A stretch of DNA of 53,003 nt from NCBI GenBank assembly GCA_002311835.1, contig DBZY01000009.1, forward strand, positions 1 to 53,003, given 5' to 3'. Within the stretch, counting starts at the first letter, position 1. Each line of letters begins with the position of its first letter. The translations under genes and the position numbers were made by a program. A model generated the notes under the pieces. That model saw only the letters and a list, made by a program, of their open reading frames with translations, had not been told where the DNA came from and made no database searches. Positions 8,260 to 18,300 of the stretch are shown here, piece after piece. The DNA is from Proteobacteria bacterium UBA1148. Lineage in GTDB: Bacteria > Pseudomonadota > Gammaproteobacteria > Steroidobacterales > Rariloculaceae.

Positions 8260-8943
8260 TCATCGTCTAAGGATTGCCCACCAGCGAGCAATATTCAGTA
8301 AACTCGATAGTGACGCAGAGACGTAAGTTAAAGCTGCTGCTGTGAGTAATTTTCGCGCGCCAGATTCATCGCCTGGATGAAGTAATCTTTTTGAAGAAAG
8401 CAAGGGCAATGCGCGACCGAAGCTTGCATCAAACTCCGTTGGTAGTGTTAGAAAATGAACTGCGGCACCAGATCCTAACGTTAGGAATCCGCCAATTAGA
8501 GTAATTAGCCCAATGATTGGTGTTCGTGTGAGGGCGACTGTAAATGGGGCGACCATGAGTAGCCCAGCACCAATTTTTTCTACTGGTCCAACCCATTTTA
8601 CTAGCCGCGTTCTCCACTTTAATGGCTTGAAGCCTCTCGCATCCTGTATTGCATGACCGACCTCGTGTGTAGCGATGGTGATTGCTGTTAGGGAGTGCCC
8701 GTTAAAATTTGCCTCCGACAAGCGGACTGCTTTTGCCAGAGGGTCATAGTGATCACCTGTATCCGTGATCTCAGTTATCACATGTTTTAGTTCAAGATGA
8801 TCCAATAGTTGCCGTGCAAACCTACCACCACTCTGAGAATAGCGATTCGCAGGGCGACTGTGTCGCGCAATTACTGCTTTGACCCATAGGTTAGGGCCAA
8901 CAATTAAGGCGAGCATGCCCACTATAAGAATGATGATATGCAT
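8260..8943 (-). CDS. membrane zinc metallopeptidase, YugP family
   Basis: A 227-residue integral membrane protein with an N-terminal helix (residues 2-20) and further helices about 115-165 and 195-215. The zinc motif H-E-V-G-H is at residues 93-97 and the family's L-P-x-E-F-D-A-S segment, which supplies a third metal ligand, follows the second helix pair. Length agrees with the family (about 225-235). Members are thought to be membrane-bound proteases, but substrates are unknown. It lies 53 bases after another HExxH protein on the same strand, so the two may be cotranscribed. The 164 bases before the upstream fusion gene show no gene. Confidence 0.88.
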   Translation of the reverse strand: MHIIILIVGMLALIVGPNLWVKAVIARHSRPANRYSQSGGRFARQLLDHLELKHVITEITDTGDHYDPLAKAVRLSEANFNGHSLTAITIATHEVGHAIQDARGFKPLKWRTRLVKWVGPVEKIGAGLLMVAPFTVALTRTPIIGLITLIGGFLTLGSGAAVHFLTLPTEFDASFGRALPLLSSKRLLHPGDESGARKLLTAAALTYVSASLSSLLNIARWWAILRR

Positions 8944-8996
8944 AAATGGAGAATCTCTGATTGCAGAAAATTATACTTTCTGATCTAAGGAGAGCC

Positions 8997-9500
8997 CTAC
9001 TTGGGTTTTTCTGATACCAATTGTTTGAATAGGCTAGATTCTCGTTTGAAGAACCCCTCAGTGTGAAATGAGTCTTCCAGATCTAAAAATTTATAATCTA
9101 GATGATGACAGATTTCATGCAGTAGCGTTCTTAGAAAAGTTCTGAAAGCCACAACCCGTTTGTGATGCGCAGTTCGCATCCAGACAGTAATTTTCGCACG
9201 TTGTTTTCCTTCACTAGGCTCATAAAGCCCATGTAGTTCCCCCCAGTCATGACTCGGTCTTGCGGTAAGTAATTTGATTGTCACTGGCTCTAGTTCTAAG
9301 TTGCTGAGGATGCCGTTTGCCAGGTTTTTTAAGATACGCTCAGTTTCTTTCTGGCTTTCGGTTGCCAGAGTAGTTTCGAGCTGCTGAATAAGTGGGTAGA
9401 AACTCGACGCATCTGGAAGTTCAATTGTCTCTATTTTGTCACTGCTACGATAGATTGCTTTGTCCTTGGACTTTAGATTCGTGTAATAAGCGTACGGCAT
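8997..9500 (-). CDS. SprT-like zinc metalloprotease-fold protein
   Basis: A 167-residue soluble protein. H-E-I-C-H at residues 128-132 followed by H-L-D is a zinc protease motif on a predicted helix, preceded by strands with I-T-V-W-M, which resembles the SprT/WLM style minigluzincin core. There is no signal peptide or membrane segment, so it is probably cytoplasmic. It sits next to a second zinc protease gene. I do not recognise the exact family, and no substrate can be suggested. Confidence 0.65.
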   Translation of the reverse strand: MPYAYYTNLKSKDKAIYRSSDKIETIELPDASSFYPLIQQLETTLATESQKETERILKNLANGILSNLELEPVTIKLLTARPSHDWGELHGLYEPSEGKQRAKITVWMRTAHHKRVVAFRTFLRTLLHEICHHLDYKFLDLEDSFHTEGFFKRESSLFKQLVSEKPK

Positions 9501-9596
9501 CTTAACTTCTAGGGATCAGCTATATACATTAACTGAGACAAATCTTGCGTATGGTGATCCAGTTATCGTAGTTAGAAGTGTAGGGCCGTGATGTAT

Positions 9597-10217
9597 CTAA
9601 GGTATGGTCGCTGCGATAGTAGGTTCCCTGAACGACAATTTAACGCTAATCTCGGATCCTAGAGCTAACACTTGTTGCCAGACTTTAAGTGGGTCTTGTG
9701 CAAACACTAAATCAGCATGTGCTGGGATTACCCGCCAGTGTCCTGCAGCGATTTCTCTGTCGAGTTGTCCCGCATCCCAGCTCGCATGTCCGGCGTAGAG
9801 CCGTAAGTTCTGATCAGTACTCTCGGTCCCAATAATGTCACGGAGCAATTCTGGGTCGGTACTGAGATAGATGTCATGGAAAATAGGCTTAGTGTCGAGC
9901 ACTTGGTTCTCAGGATCTCTTATTAGTACTAGGACATTAGATCGATCCATAGGTCCGCCAAAGTAAAGGTTGCCACGATAGCGCTGCAGGAACTCCATAT
10001 TGGGGAAAGCGGTCGAGGGCTCCACCCAGGTCGGGCGGTTGATCGCCACGCCAAAAACACTATCGGATTCATAGCGCAACAGAAGTATTACAGTCTCTGA
10101 GAAACGAGGATCGCGCATTTCTGGAGTTGCCACTAGAAGCGTCCCCTCGGTGGGCGCCTGCGCCAACGCTGCGGTGGCGCTGAATATGGAGAGTAACAAT
10201 ATGTAGTATGGCTTCAT
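9597..10217 (-). CDS. exported YqgE/AlgH family protein
   Basis: A 206-residue protein that follows the YqgE/AlgH pattern: G-T-L-L-V-A-T-P near the mature N-terminus, D-P-R-F-S-E-T-V-I-L-L, F-G-V-A-I-N-R-P, Y-F-G-G-P and Y-A-G-H-A-S-W. YqgE of Escherichia coli and AlgH of Pseudomonas are cytoplasmic, but here a signal peptide (about residues 1-19, ending A-L-A-Q) precedes the domain. The function of the family is unsettled. The gene is divergent from the polyamine operon across an 88-base gap that must hold both promoters. Confidence 0.85.
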   Translation of the reverse strand: MKPYYILLLSIFSATAALAQAPTEGTLLVATPEMRDPRFSETVILLLRYESDSVFGVAINRPTWVEPSTAFPNMEFLQRYRGNLYFGGPMDRSNVLVLIRDPENQVLDTKPIFHDIYLSTDPELLRDIIGTESTDQNLRLYAGHASWDAGQLDREIAAGHWRVIPAHADLVFAQDPLKVWQQVLALGSEISVKLSFREPTIAATIP

Positions 10218-10305
10218 GGCCGGATGATACCCCGTTCAGCATGGTGCTGCCTTTAGATTACGCTCCTGCCCATAGCTTTGTAGAGGCTATGATCTCAATA
10301 TTCTT

Positions 10306-11376
10306 ATGGGAGTTTATCGATTGGAAGTCGACTACAACATCTGGCCAGCAAACCGAGGTTACCGTATGCCTGCTGAATGGGAAGAACATTCGGCAACCTG
10401 GCTTTCGTGGCCTCACAGCAGAGACACTTGGTCAGGCGCACTTCCTGCTGTGGAATCAGTTATGGTATCCACCGTAGAGGCTTTGTCGGAAAGCGAAAGA
10501 ATTCGAATAAATGTTCTCAATGAGTCTCACGAACGCCACGTTGCCGGGTTACTCTGTGGTCGAGTAGAGTCGAGGGCGATCATTTTCCATCAATTTCCTA
10601 CAAACGATGCCTGGTGTCGCGATCATGGCGCAATCTTCCTAACTGGAGATGGGAAAGATTCGCCCTTGATGGCATTGGACTTTGAGTACAACGCCTGGGG
10701 TAAGAAATATCCTCCTTACCATTTAGACCGTGTGATCTCGAGATCCATGGCGAACGCCCTATCAATTCCTCTATTTTCACCTGGGATGGTTCTGGAGGGG
10801 GGTTCCGTAGATGTCAACGGGGTCGGAGCTTTATTAACGACAGAGCAGTGCTTGTTGAATCGTAATCGTAACCCTTGGATGGATCGCATAGAGATCGAGA
10901 TCCGACTAAAAAACGCTTTTGGCGTGAAACAGATCATTTGGCTTGGCCGTGGAATTGAAGGCGACGATACCGACGGGCATATCGATCAGCTTGCGCGATT
11001 CGTGGCGGTGGATCGCGTAGTGACAGTAATTGAAAGCGATAGGGATAATCCCAATTATCTTCCTTTACGTAAGAATCGTGAACAGCTCAACGACACACGG
11101 TTGCTTGATGGGAGGGCTTTAGAAATTTTGAGTCTCCCTATGCCGAAAGTACCTCTCTATCAGGGGCGACATTTACCGGCTAGCTATACCAATTTTTATG
11201 TGGCCAACGATGTTGTCTTACTACCGGTTTTTGGTTGTGACCAAGATGACCATGCTCGAGAAATTCTCAGAGACTGTTTTGTTGGCCGCAAAATTGTTTC
11301 GATCAACTGTCGACCAATACTGATGGGTTTGGGAGCTGTACACTGCCTGACGCAGCAAGTACCTTTCATCGAATAA
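10306..11376 (+). CDS. aguA: agmatine deiminase
   Basis: A 356-residue enzyme of the peptidyl-arginine deiminase fold. It hydrolyses agmatine to N-carbamoylputrescine and ammonia. Visible family features are M-P-A-E-W-E near the N-terminus, the acidic site D-D-T-D-G-H-I-D, and the catalytic cysteine C347 in G-A-V-H-C-L-T-Q-Q. Length is normal. The start may be ATG 10306 or ATG 10366; neither has a strong ribosome binding site. Homologues usually carry residues before M-P-A-E-W, which favours 10306. It is the first gene of a four-gene operon that holds both the preceding (SpeA) and following (N-carbamoylputrescine amidase) steps, which makes agmatine the most likely substrate. Confidence 0.9.
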   Translation: MGVYRLEVDYNIWPANRGYRMPAEWEEHSATWLSWPHSRDTWSGALPAVESVMVSTVEALSESERIRINVLNESHERHVAGLLCGRVESRAIIFHQFPTNDAWCRDHGAIFLTGDGKDSPLMALDFEYNAWGKKYPPYHLDRVISRSMANALSIPLFSPGMVLEGGSVDVNGVGALLTTEQCLLNRNRNPWMDRIEIEIRLKNAFGVKQIIWLGRGIEGDDTDGHIDQLARFVAVDRVVTVIESDRDNPNYLPLRKNREQLNDTRLLDGRALEILSLPMPKVPLYQGRHLPASYTNFYVANDVVLLPVFGCDQDDHAREILRDCFVGRKIVSINCRPILMGLGAVHCLTQQVPFIE

Positions 11377-11407
11377 ACTCCATGCGCCCAGCATAAGGAA
11401 AAGACAG

Positions 11408-12379
11408 ATGGGGGCTATCAGTGATTTCATCAAACGCCATTATCGGCACTTCAATAGTGCCACACTCCTGAGTGCAGCGAAAAGCTACGCGTTATTTTTG
11501 AGTGACGGTGGTTCTATGTTGGTAACACTTGCTGGCGCAATGAGTACAGCTGAGCTAGGTATTTCTCTAGCGGAAATGATTCGTCGAGGAAAGCTTCATG
11601 CTATTTGCTGCACGGGGGCCAATCTTGAGGAGGATCTGTTCAACTTAATTGCACATGATCACTATGTTCATGTTCCTGATTACCGGAATCTGAGTCCGGA
11701 GCAGGAGTCGGTGCTGTTAGAACAGAGGCTTAACCGCGTTACGGATACCTGTATCCCAGAAGAAGAGGCTCTGCAGAGGGTTGGATCTATCCTTCTCAAG
11801 GAGTGGGCTGAGGCAGATCGAGTTGGCGAGCGACGATTTCCACATGAATATCTCTACCAGGCGCTACGTGATGGGAGATTTGAGAGCGCATACCAGATAG
11901 ATCCAGTCGATAGTTGGTTAGTTGCGGCAAGCGATCAAGATTTGCCGTTATTCGTTCCTGGTTGGGAGGACTCTACTCTCGGAAACCTGTATGCCGCCCA
12001 TTGCATGAACGAGAATATCAAGAACGTGGGAACTGTGCGATCCGGTATTGAATACATGATGTTGTTGACAGATTGGTATGAGACGGTCAGTGCAAACAAC
12101 TCTGTCGGGTTTTTTCAGATCGGGGGGGGTATAGCAGGAGACTTTCCGATATGTGTTGTTCCTATGCTGGAGAAAGATCTGCATAGAGATAATGTTCGTA
12201 AATGGGGATATTTTTGCCAAATCAGTGATTCAACGACTAGTTATGGGTCTTATTCAGGGGCTGTGCCCAACGAGAAGATCACCTGGGGCAAGCTGTCTGT
12301 GGATACGCCAAAGTTTATCATCGAATCGGATGCAACGATTGTGGCGCCTTTAATATTTGGGTTTGTAATGGAGCAGTAA
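11408..12379 (+). CDS. deoxyhypusine synthase-like enzyme (probable homospermidine-type synthase)
   Basis: A 323-residue member of the deoxyhypusine synthase (DHS) family. The active-site lysine is present as K295 in I-T-W-G-K-L-S, matching V-S-W-G-K of eukaryotic DHS, and the N-terminal D-G-G-S-M and L-A-G-A-M-S segments fit the NAD-binding region. Bacteria lack eIF5A, so a protein modification role is unlikely. DHS relatives in bacteria are known or proposed to join two small amines, for example to make homospermidine from putrescine, or a bis-guanidino product from agmatine. Placement between aguA and speA supports a polyamine product. Which amine it uses cannot be told from sequence. The gene ends one base before the speA start codon. 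Confidence 0.85.
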   Translation: MGAISDFIKRHYRHFNSATLLSAAKSYALFLSDGGSMLVTLAGAMSTAELGISLAEMIRRGKLHAICCTGANLEEDLFNLIAHDHYVHVPDYRNLSPEQESVLLEQRLNRVTDTCIPEEEALQRVGSILLKEWAEADRVGERRFPHEYLYQALRDGRFESAYQIDPVDSWLVAASDQDLPLFVPGWEDSTLGNLYAAHCMNENIKNVGTVRSGIEYMMLLTDWYETVSANNSVGFFQIGGGIAGDFPICVVPMLEKDLHRDNVRKWGYFCQISDSTTSYGSYSGAVPNEKITWGKLSVDTPKFIIESDATIVAPLIFGFVMEQ

Positions 12380-12380
12380 A

Positions 12381-14360
12381 GTGGTTCAGGTTCTAGAAAC
12401 GCTAGCTCAGAGATCCGAGTGGTCGGTCTCTCAATCAGAAGAACTCTATCAAGTTTCGCGTTGGGGGGATCCCTATTTCTTCATCAACTCTAAAGGACAC
12501 GTTGCCATGCGAACTGGGGGGGGGTCATCCAGTTCTATTGACATAGTAGCGGTTGTAGAGGAAGCGCGGAGACGCGGTATTGAGTTTCCTTTATTGATCC
12601 GGTTCCAGGACATAATCCGTGCCCAGATTGACCGCCTGAACCAGGCTTTCGAAACAGCGATAGAGGAGACAGGCTATGAAAGCCCGTATCAAGGAGTGTA
12701 TCCAATAAAAGTTAATCAACTTCATGGGGTTGTCGAAGAGGTTTTGAGTTCGGGTCAGAAATACGGGATGGGATTAGAGTGCGGGTCAAAGGCTGAACTC
12801 ATTGCTGCACTACCTTATCTGCAAGATGATCAGATGTTGTTAATCTGTAATGGGGTCAAAGATCACACCACTATTAGCTTAATGATTGCCGCCCAACGGC
12901 TGGGAATGAACGTGATTCCCGTGGTGGAGAAACAGAAAGAATTTGCTGATCTGAAGTCTCTTGCATGGGAGGAAGGGTTTCTCCCCGTGCTTGGTGCTCG
13001 CGTCCGTTTAACTACCCAGGTATCGAGTCGCTGGGAGGACTGTACTGGACCGGCATCCAAGTTTGGTTTATCAGCGTCAGAACTGCTTAATCTAGTGAAG
13101 GAACTGGAGATAAGTGGATTTCTTGACCGTTTACATCTTTTACATTGCCATTTGGGTAGCCAAATACCAGATATCCACACCTTGAAACAAGCCATTCGCG
13201 AGGTGACGCAAGTATATGTCTCACTCATTAAAAAGGGTGTTGGGCTTAGATATCTCGATGTCGGAGGTGGGCTGGGCGTAAATTATGGCGAAGATATGGC
13301 CGGTACCAAGGCTGGCTTAGATTACAGTATGCAAGAATATGCAAACGCGATTGTCATGACGATCAAAGAAGTTTGCGATGTACATAATGTTCGAACTCCC
13401 ATTCTGATCACTGAGAGCGGTCGCGCCGTTACTGCGCATCATTCCGTCTTGATTTCACCTATCCTCGGGCGGCGTGGACAAGACGAATTAAGCCATGAGA
13501 TGGCGTTGCCGAATGATGCGCATGAAGCCGTGCGGAAACTTTTTCAACTCGTCATGCAAAGTACAGAACGACAAAATGTAGATGAGGTTCTTGAAATATT
13601 TCATGAGGCAAGAGAAAAACATGATGAGACGCATACCCTATTCACTCAAGGCCATTTGTCATTGGAGGAGCGTGCGATGGCGGATCAAGCTTTCTGGAGT
13701 ATTTGCCAGTCATTGCTAGTCAAGCTCCAAGACGCATCTTTGCATCCACAGCCACCAGAACTTCAGAAGCTTGAGAATCTACTTACAGACCAGTTGTTGT
13801 GTGATTTTTCCGTATTTCAGTCGATGTTAGATCACTGGGCTATCGGACAGCCCTTCCCAGCGATGCCGATCGATAGGTTGAATGAGCGCCCTTCGCGCCG
13901 TGGGATTCTGGTGGATCTCACATGCGACTCAGACGGGAGGATTAATCGCTATGTATCTTCGTGTCCGAATAAATCTTTTCTTCCAATACACCCCCTTGAG
14001 CCAGGAGCTTCCACATTTATAGGGTTTTTCCTTATGGGGGCTTACGAGGACACCATGGGTGGTGCCCATAACCTTTTTGGTAAGGTTTCTGAGGTTCATA
14101 TCTATGCAGCCCAGGAAAAAAAAGATCATTTCTGGATCGATAAGATTATTCCAGGAACCACCGTGCAAGAAATGCTGTCACAGGTCCAGTACCTCCCAAA
14201 AGATCTTCACCGGCGCATGAGTGAGCTTGTCCGAGCAAAGATTGAGGCTGGTACCGTCCGCCCTAACGTTGGTATGGGGATTCTTGGCCAGTACATGGAG
14301 TGCCTGCAGCAAAGTACCTACTGCAATACAGGAACACTCGTCCGGAATCTAGATTTATGA
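12381..14360 (+). CDS. speA: biosynthetic arginine decarboxylase
   Basis: A 659-residue PLP enzyme that decarboxylates arginine to agmatine. The PLP lysine is K110 in Y-P-I-K-V-N; other SpeA marks are the W-G-D-P-Y-F-F-I-N start, G-L-E-C-G-S-K-A-E-L, D-V-G-G-G-L-G-V-N-Y and E-S-G-R-A-V-T-A-H-H. Length is normal for this fold III family (about 630-660). The start is GTG at 12381, one base after the TAA of the preceding gene, so translation is probably coupled. The end overlaps the next gene by an ATGA. Together with the deiminase and amidase genes it gives the whole route from arginine to putrescine. Confidence 0.95.
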   Translation: MVQVLETLAQRSEWSVSQSEELYQVSRWGDPYFFINSKGHVAMRTGGGSSSSIDIVAVVEEARRRGIEFPLLIRFQDIIRAQIDRLNQAFETAIEETGYESPYQGVYPIKVNQLHGVVEEVLSSGQKYGMGLECGSKAELIAALPYLQDDQMLLICNGVKDHTTISLMIAAQRLGMNVIPVVEKQKEFADLKSLAWEEGFLPVLGARVRLTTQVSSRWEDCTGPASKFGLSASELLNLVKELEISGFLDRLHLLHCHLGSQIPDIHTLKQAIREVTQVYVSLIKKGVGLRYLDVGGGLGVNYGEDMAGTKAGLDYSMQEYANAIVMTIKEVCDVHNVRTPILITESGRAVTAHHSVLISPILGRRGQDELSHEMALPNDAHEAVRKLFQLVMQSTERQNVDEVLEIFHEAREKHDETHTLFTQGHLSLEERAMADQAFWSICQSLLVKLQDASLHPQPPELQKLENLLTDQLLCDFSVFQSMLDHWAIGQPFPAMPIDRLNERPSRRGILVDLTCDSDGRINRYVSSCPNKSFLPIHPLEPGASTFIGFFLMGAYEDTMGGAHNLFGKVSEVHIYAAQEKKDHFWIDKIIPGTTVQEMLSQVQYLPKDLHRRMSELVRAKIEAGTVRPNVGMGILGQYMECLQQSTYCNTGTLVRNLDL

Positions 14361-15280
14361 CTGCTGTTCTACCACTGGATCGCCTTACGGTTGGTATTGT
14401 GCAGATGGGTATGGTTACAGACCCAACGGTGAACCTAGCCCGTGCTTTGGGATTCATATCCGATGCCGCTGAGAAAGGGGCTCAGCTTGTTTGTTTGCCG
14501 GAACTTTTTTCTTGGCAGTATTTTTGTCAGACAAAGGATTTCAAAAATTTTTCATTAGCCGAACCTATTCCCGGTCCAACCACGCAAGCACTAGAGGCGT
14601 TAGCATTGGAGCGAAAGGTGACTCTGGTCACAAGTATTTTCGAGTACCAAAAGCCAGGTACCTACTACAATACCGCCGTTGTCATTGACAGAAAGAATGG
14701 GTACCTCGGCAAGTATAGGAAAATGCATATTCCTGATGAGTCAGGGTACTTCGAGAAATTCTACTTCACTCCTGGAGATCTGGGGTTTAAATCATTTAGC
14801 ACAGATGTTGGTGAATGCGGCGTCATGGTGTGTTGGGATCAGTGGTATCCTGAAGCGGCACGACTGACCGCGCTAAACGGCGCTCAGATTTTAATTTTTC
14901 CAACAGCCATTGGTTGGCATCCAGAAGAGAAAGAGGTCCTCGGAGCTCGACAGCATGAAGCGTGGGAGCTCGTGCAAAGAGCACATGGAATAACTAACGG
15001 CTGTTTTGTGGTTGCCGTAAATCGTGTGGGGTTCGAAAAGCATCCTGATAAGGCGACTGGTATTGAGTTTTGGGGGCAGACCTTCGTTTCTGCACCGGAT
15101 GGTTGTGTGCTAGGCCGAGCTTCTGTTGCCGAGGAAGAAGTTTTCATCGTTGAATTGAACATGGACGAGCTTTTAGAGTTTCGTCTGAACTGGCCATTTT
15201 TTCGGGATCGTCGTATCGACGCCTACGAAGATATCACTAGTCAATTCCTCAGCGAGAAAAGTATCACCATCAAGGATTGA
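14357..15280 (+). CDS. aguB: N-carbamoylputrescine amidase
   Basis: A 307-residue nitrilase-superfamily enzyme with the Glu-Lys-Cys triad at E49 (L-P-E-L-F), K122 (K-Y-R-K-M-H) and C159 (M-V-C-W-D-Q-W-Y-P-E). The C-W-D-Q-W-Y-P-E-A-A-R sequence is typical of N-carbamoylputrescine amidases, which release putrescine, carbon dioxide and ammonia. ATG 14357 is chosen because it overlaps the speA stop in ATGA; an in-frame ATG at 14300 would need a 61-base overlap and adds residues not typical of the family. It is the last gene of the polyamine operon. Confidence 0.92.
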   Translation: MTAVLPLDRLTVGIVQMGMVTDPTVNLARALGFISDAAEKGAQLVCLPELFSWQYFCQTKDFKNFSLAEPIPGPTTQALEALALERKVTLVTSIFEYQKPGTYYNTAVVIDRKNGYLGKYRKMHIPDESGYFEKFYFTPGDLGFKSFSTDVGECGVMVCWDQWYPEAARLTALNGAQILIFPTAIGWHPEEKEVLGARQHEAWELVQRAHGITNGCFVVAVNRVGFEKHPDKATGIEFWGQTFVSAPDGCVLGRASVAEEEVFIVELNMDELLEFRLNWPFFRDRRIDAYEDITSQFLSEKSITIKD

Positions 15281-15318
15281 GCGATCAGTTCAAATCTCAG
15301 TACGTATAAGATCTAGTG

Positions 15319-18300
15319 ATGACAAAAGACTATATCCGCATTCGCGGGGCTTGCCAGAATAATCTTAAGAGCCTGAATATAGACTTACCCCTCAATGAGC
15401 TCATTGTAATTACTGGCGTGAGTGGTTCTGGAAAGTCTTCTTTAGCTTTTGACACAATCTATTCCGAGGGACAGCGTCGCTACGTTGAAACTTTCTCCCC
15501 GTATGCTCGGCAATTCCTAGATCGGATGGATAAGCCGAAAGTGGAAAGCATTGAAGGCATTCCACCGGCGATTGCTATTGATCAGACCAATCCCGTCAGA
15601 ACTTCGAGATCTACTGTCGGTACGATGACGGAGATCAATGATCATCTGAAACTTCTGTTCGCACGCGCTGCGATGCTCTACTGTAGAAAGTGTGGTATTG
15701 AGGTTCGTCGGGATACTCCCGATGACATCTATCAAAATTTAAGGATGCATTTTTCTCATGATGCCGAGAAGGGCGTCCGCATTGCAATCACATTTACCAT
15801 AGACATTCCTAAGAATTTCACCGGAGAAGAGATAGAAGGATATCTGGCAGGTCAGGGCTACACTCGGATCCATTCCAGGTCGCCGCAGTACGTTGAGATG
15901 ATTCAGGATCGTCTGCGATTTAAGAGCTCAAATCGCGCGCGGATAATTGAGGACTTTGAGGCTGCTCTGGAGCATGGGAAAGGGCGCGTGACTGTGCGCA
16001 CTCTAGAATCTGACGAGCATATTTTTCGGTTTTCTTCGCACTTGCATTGCGCTGATTGTGATATCTACTACGATCAGCCGAGCTCAAGCAGTTTTTCCTT
16101 CAACTCTGCACTCGGCGCATGCCAGTCGTGTCGAGGATTTGGGCGCACTATGGGTATTGATCATCGACTCGTAATCCCAGATGAAGGAAAGACTTTGGCT
16201 GAAGGCGCTATAAAGCCGTTGCAGAGTAAAAGTTATCTAAAGCGGCAGCAAACACTCCTTGAGCTTGCTCAGGCAAGAGGAATTCCCGTGGACGTCCCAT
16301 GGGATGAGCTAACTGCCGATCACCGCGAATGGATCTGGAGGGGTGAGGGAGCAAGACAGAAGGGTGTTTGGTATGGACTTGACCGTTTTTTTGCGTGGCT
16401 TGAGAGAAAAAGTTACCGGATGCACATCCGAGTGCTTCTCTCAAAATATCGGTCCTACGATTTATGTGCAGAGTGTAGGGGGTCACGTTTGAAAGCAGAG
16501 TCGCTGTTATGGCGTTTGGGTGCTCTTAAACATGTCGAAAAGATAACGTCAGTGGCTGATCGGTTTAGACATCCGGTTTTGAAGTTAGATGATATGAAAT
16601 TTTCAACGTTGCCAGGGTTTACTTTTCACGACATCATGCTACTTCCCATAAGCGATGTTCTTACTTTTTTTAATGATTTGCGCCTTTCCGAGGAGATAGA
16701 TGAGGCCACATCTCTTCTTTTGGAAGAAATCCGGAGCCGATTAAACTTTTTGAGTGAAGTTGGTCTTGGCTACCTCACGTTAGATAGACAATCGAGAACT
16801 CTTTCTGGAGGCGAGGTTCAGAGGATAAATTTAACCACCGCCCTTGGTACTTCTCTAGTCAATGCGCTCTTTGTTTTAGATGAGCCCAGTATTGGCTTAC
16901 ACCCCAGAGATATGGCCCATGTGATAAGGGTGCTCCACCGACTACGGGATGTAGGTAATACCCTCATTGTTGTAGAACATGATGCCCAGGTTATGTTGTC
17001 TGCAGATCGGGTTTTAGATCTTGGGCCTGGGCCTGGGGTCGCAGGTGGGGAGATAGTGTTTGACGGAACTCCGCAAGCGTTGCTGAAAAATAAGCGTTCG
17101 GTAACTGCGCAATTTTTACGTAATGAGCGGCAGATGGTTACTAGCCGTTCTTCCAGACAAGTTGATGAGCGGTGTGACTGGATAGAGGTGCTGGGCGCAA
17201 CTCAACACAATCTAAAGAACATTAATGTTCGAATTCCATTGCAACGATTGGTTTGTGTTACGGGTGTAAGCGGCTCTGGGAAATCCACACTTATTCAAGA
17301 GGTTTTGTTTAATGCTTTGGCTAAGCTTAAAGGTACTCCAAAAGACATCCCCGGTAACCATGCTGAGATTCTAGGGGATGATCACATTGACAATATTGTT
17401 TCTGTGAACCAGGCACCGATAGGTCGTACTACACGATCGAATCCAGCAAGTTTTGTGGGCGTGCTAGATAGCGTACGTAAACTGTTTGCAAAAGAGCCTA
17501 TAGCTCTTCAGCGTGGTTATACAGCCGGGACATTTAGCTTCAATTCGGGTAATGGGCGTTGTGCAACGTGTTCTGGGAAAGGTTTCGAGCACATTGAGAT
17601 GCAGTTTTTAAGTGATGTCTATATTCGCTGTGGAGATTGCAAAGGGGATCGTTTCAGGCCGGAGATTCTTGAAGTGAAGCTGTACAGAAGGGGCGCTAAA
17701 TCTATTGCGGATGTGTTGGGAATGACCGTAGCGGAAGCCATCGACTACTTTGCCAAGGATTCTATCGTGATTAGAGGGCTTCAACCCTTGGACGCCGTTG
17801 GTTTGGATTACCTCACCTTAGGACAGCCCGTGCCGACGCTTTCTGGTGGAGAGGCTCAACGACTCAAGCTAGCGGGACATTTGGCAAAGGCTAGAAAGCG
17901 TGCGAAGGAGCCGACTCTGTTCATATTTGATGAACCGACTACGGGGCTACACTTTTCTGATGTCGAGAAGCTTCTTCTGGCCATCTCCGAACTCATTGAG
18001 CAAGGTCATTCTGTCGTCGTGATAGAGCACAACCTAGATGTGATTAGTTATTCCGATTGGGTTATCGATCTCGGCCCTGAGGGGGGGGTGGAAGGAGGAT
18101 ATATTGTCGGAACGGGTTCACCAGATGATTTGGCAGATATGCCTAAGAGCCATACTGGGCGTGCTCTTGCCGCATGGAGAAAATCAACTGATGCTTTGAC
18201 TAGTACGCCGTCGAAAGCATGCGTACCCGTCAGAAAACGCTCTTACAGCGATATAAAAATCGTGCATGCCCGGGAAAATAATCTGAAGAACGTTGATATT

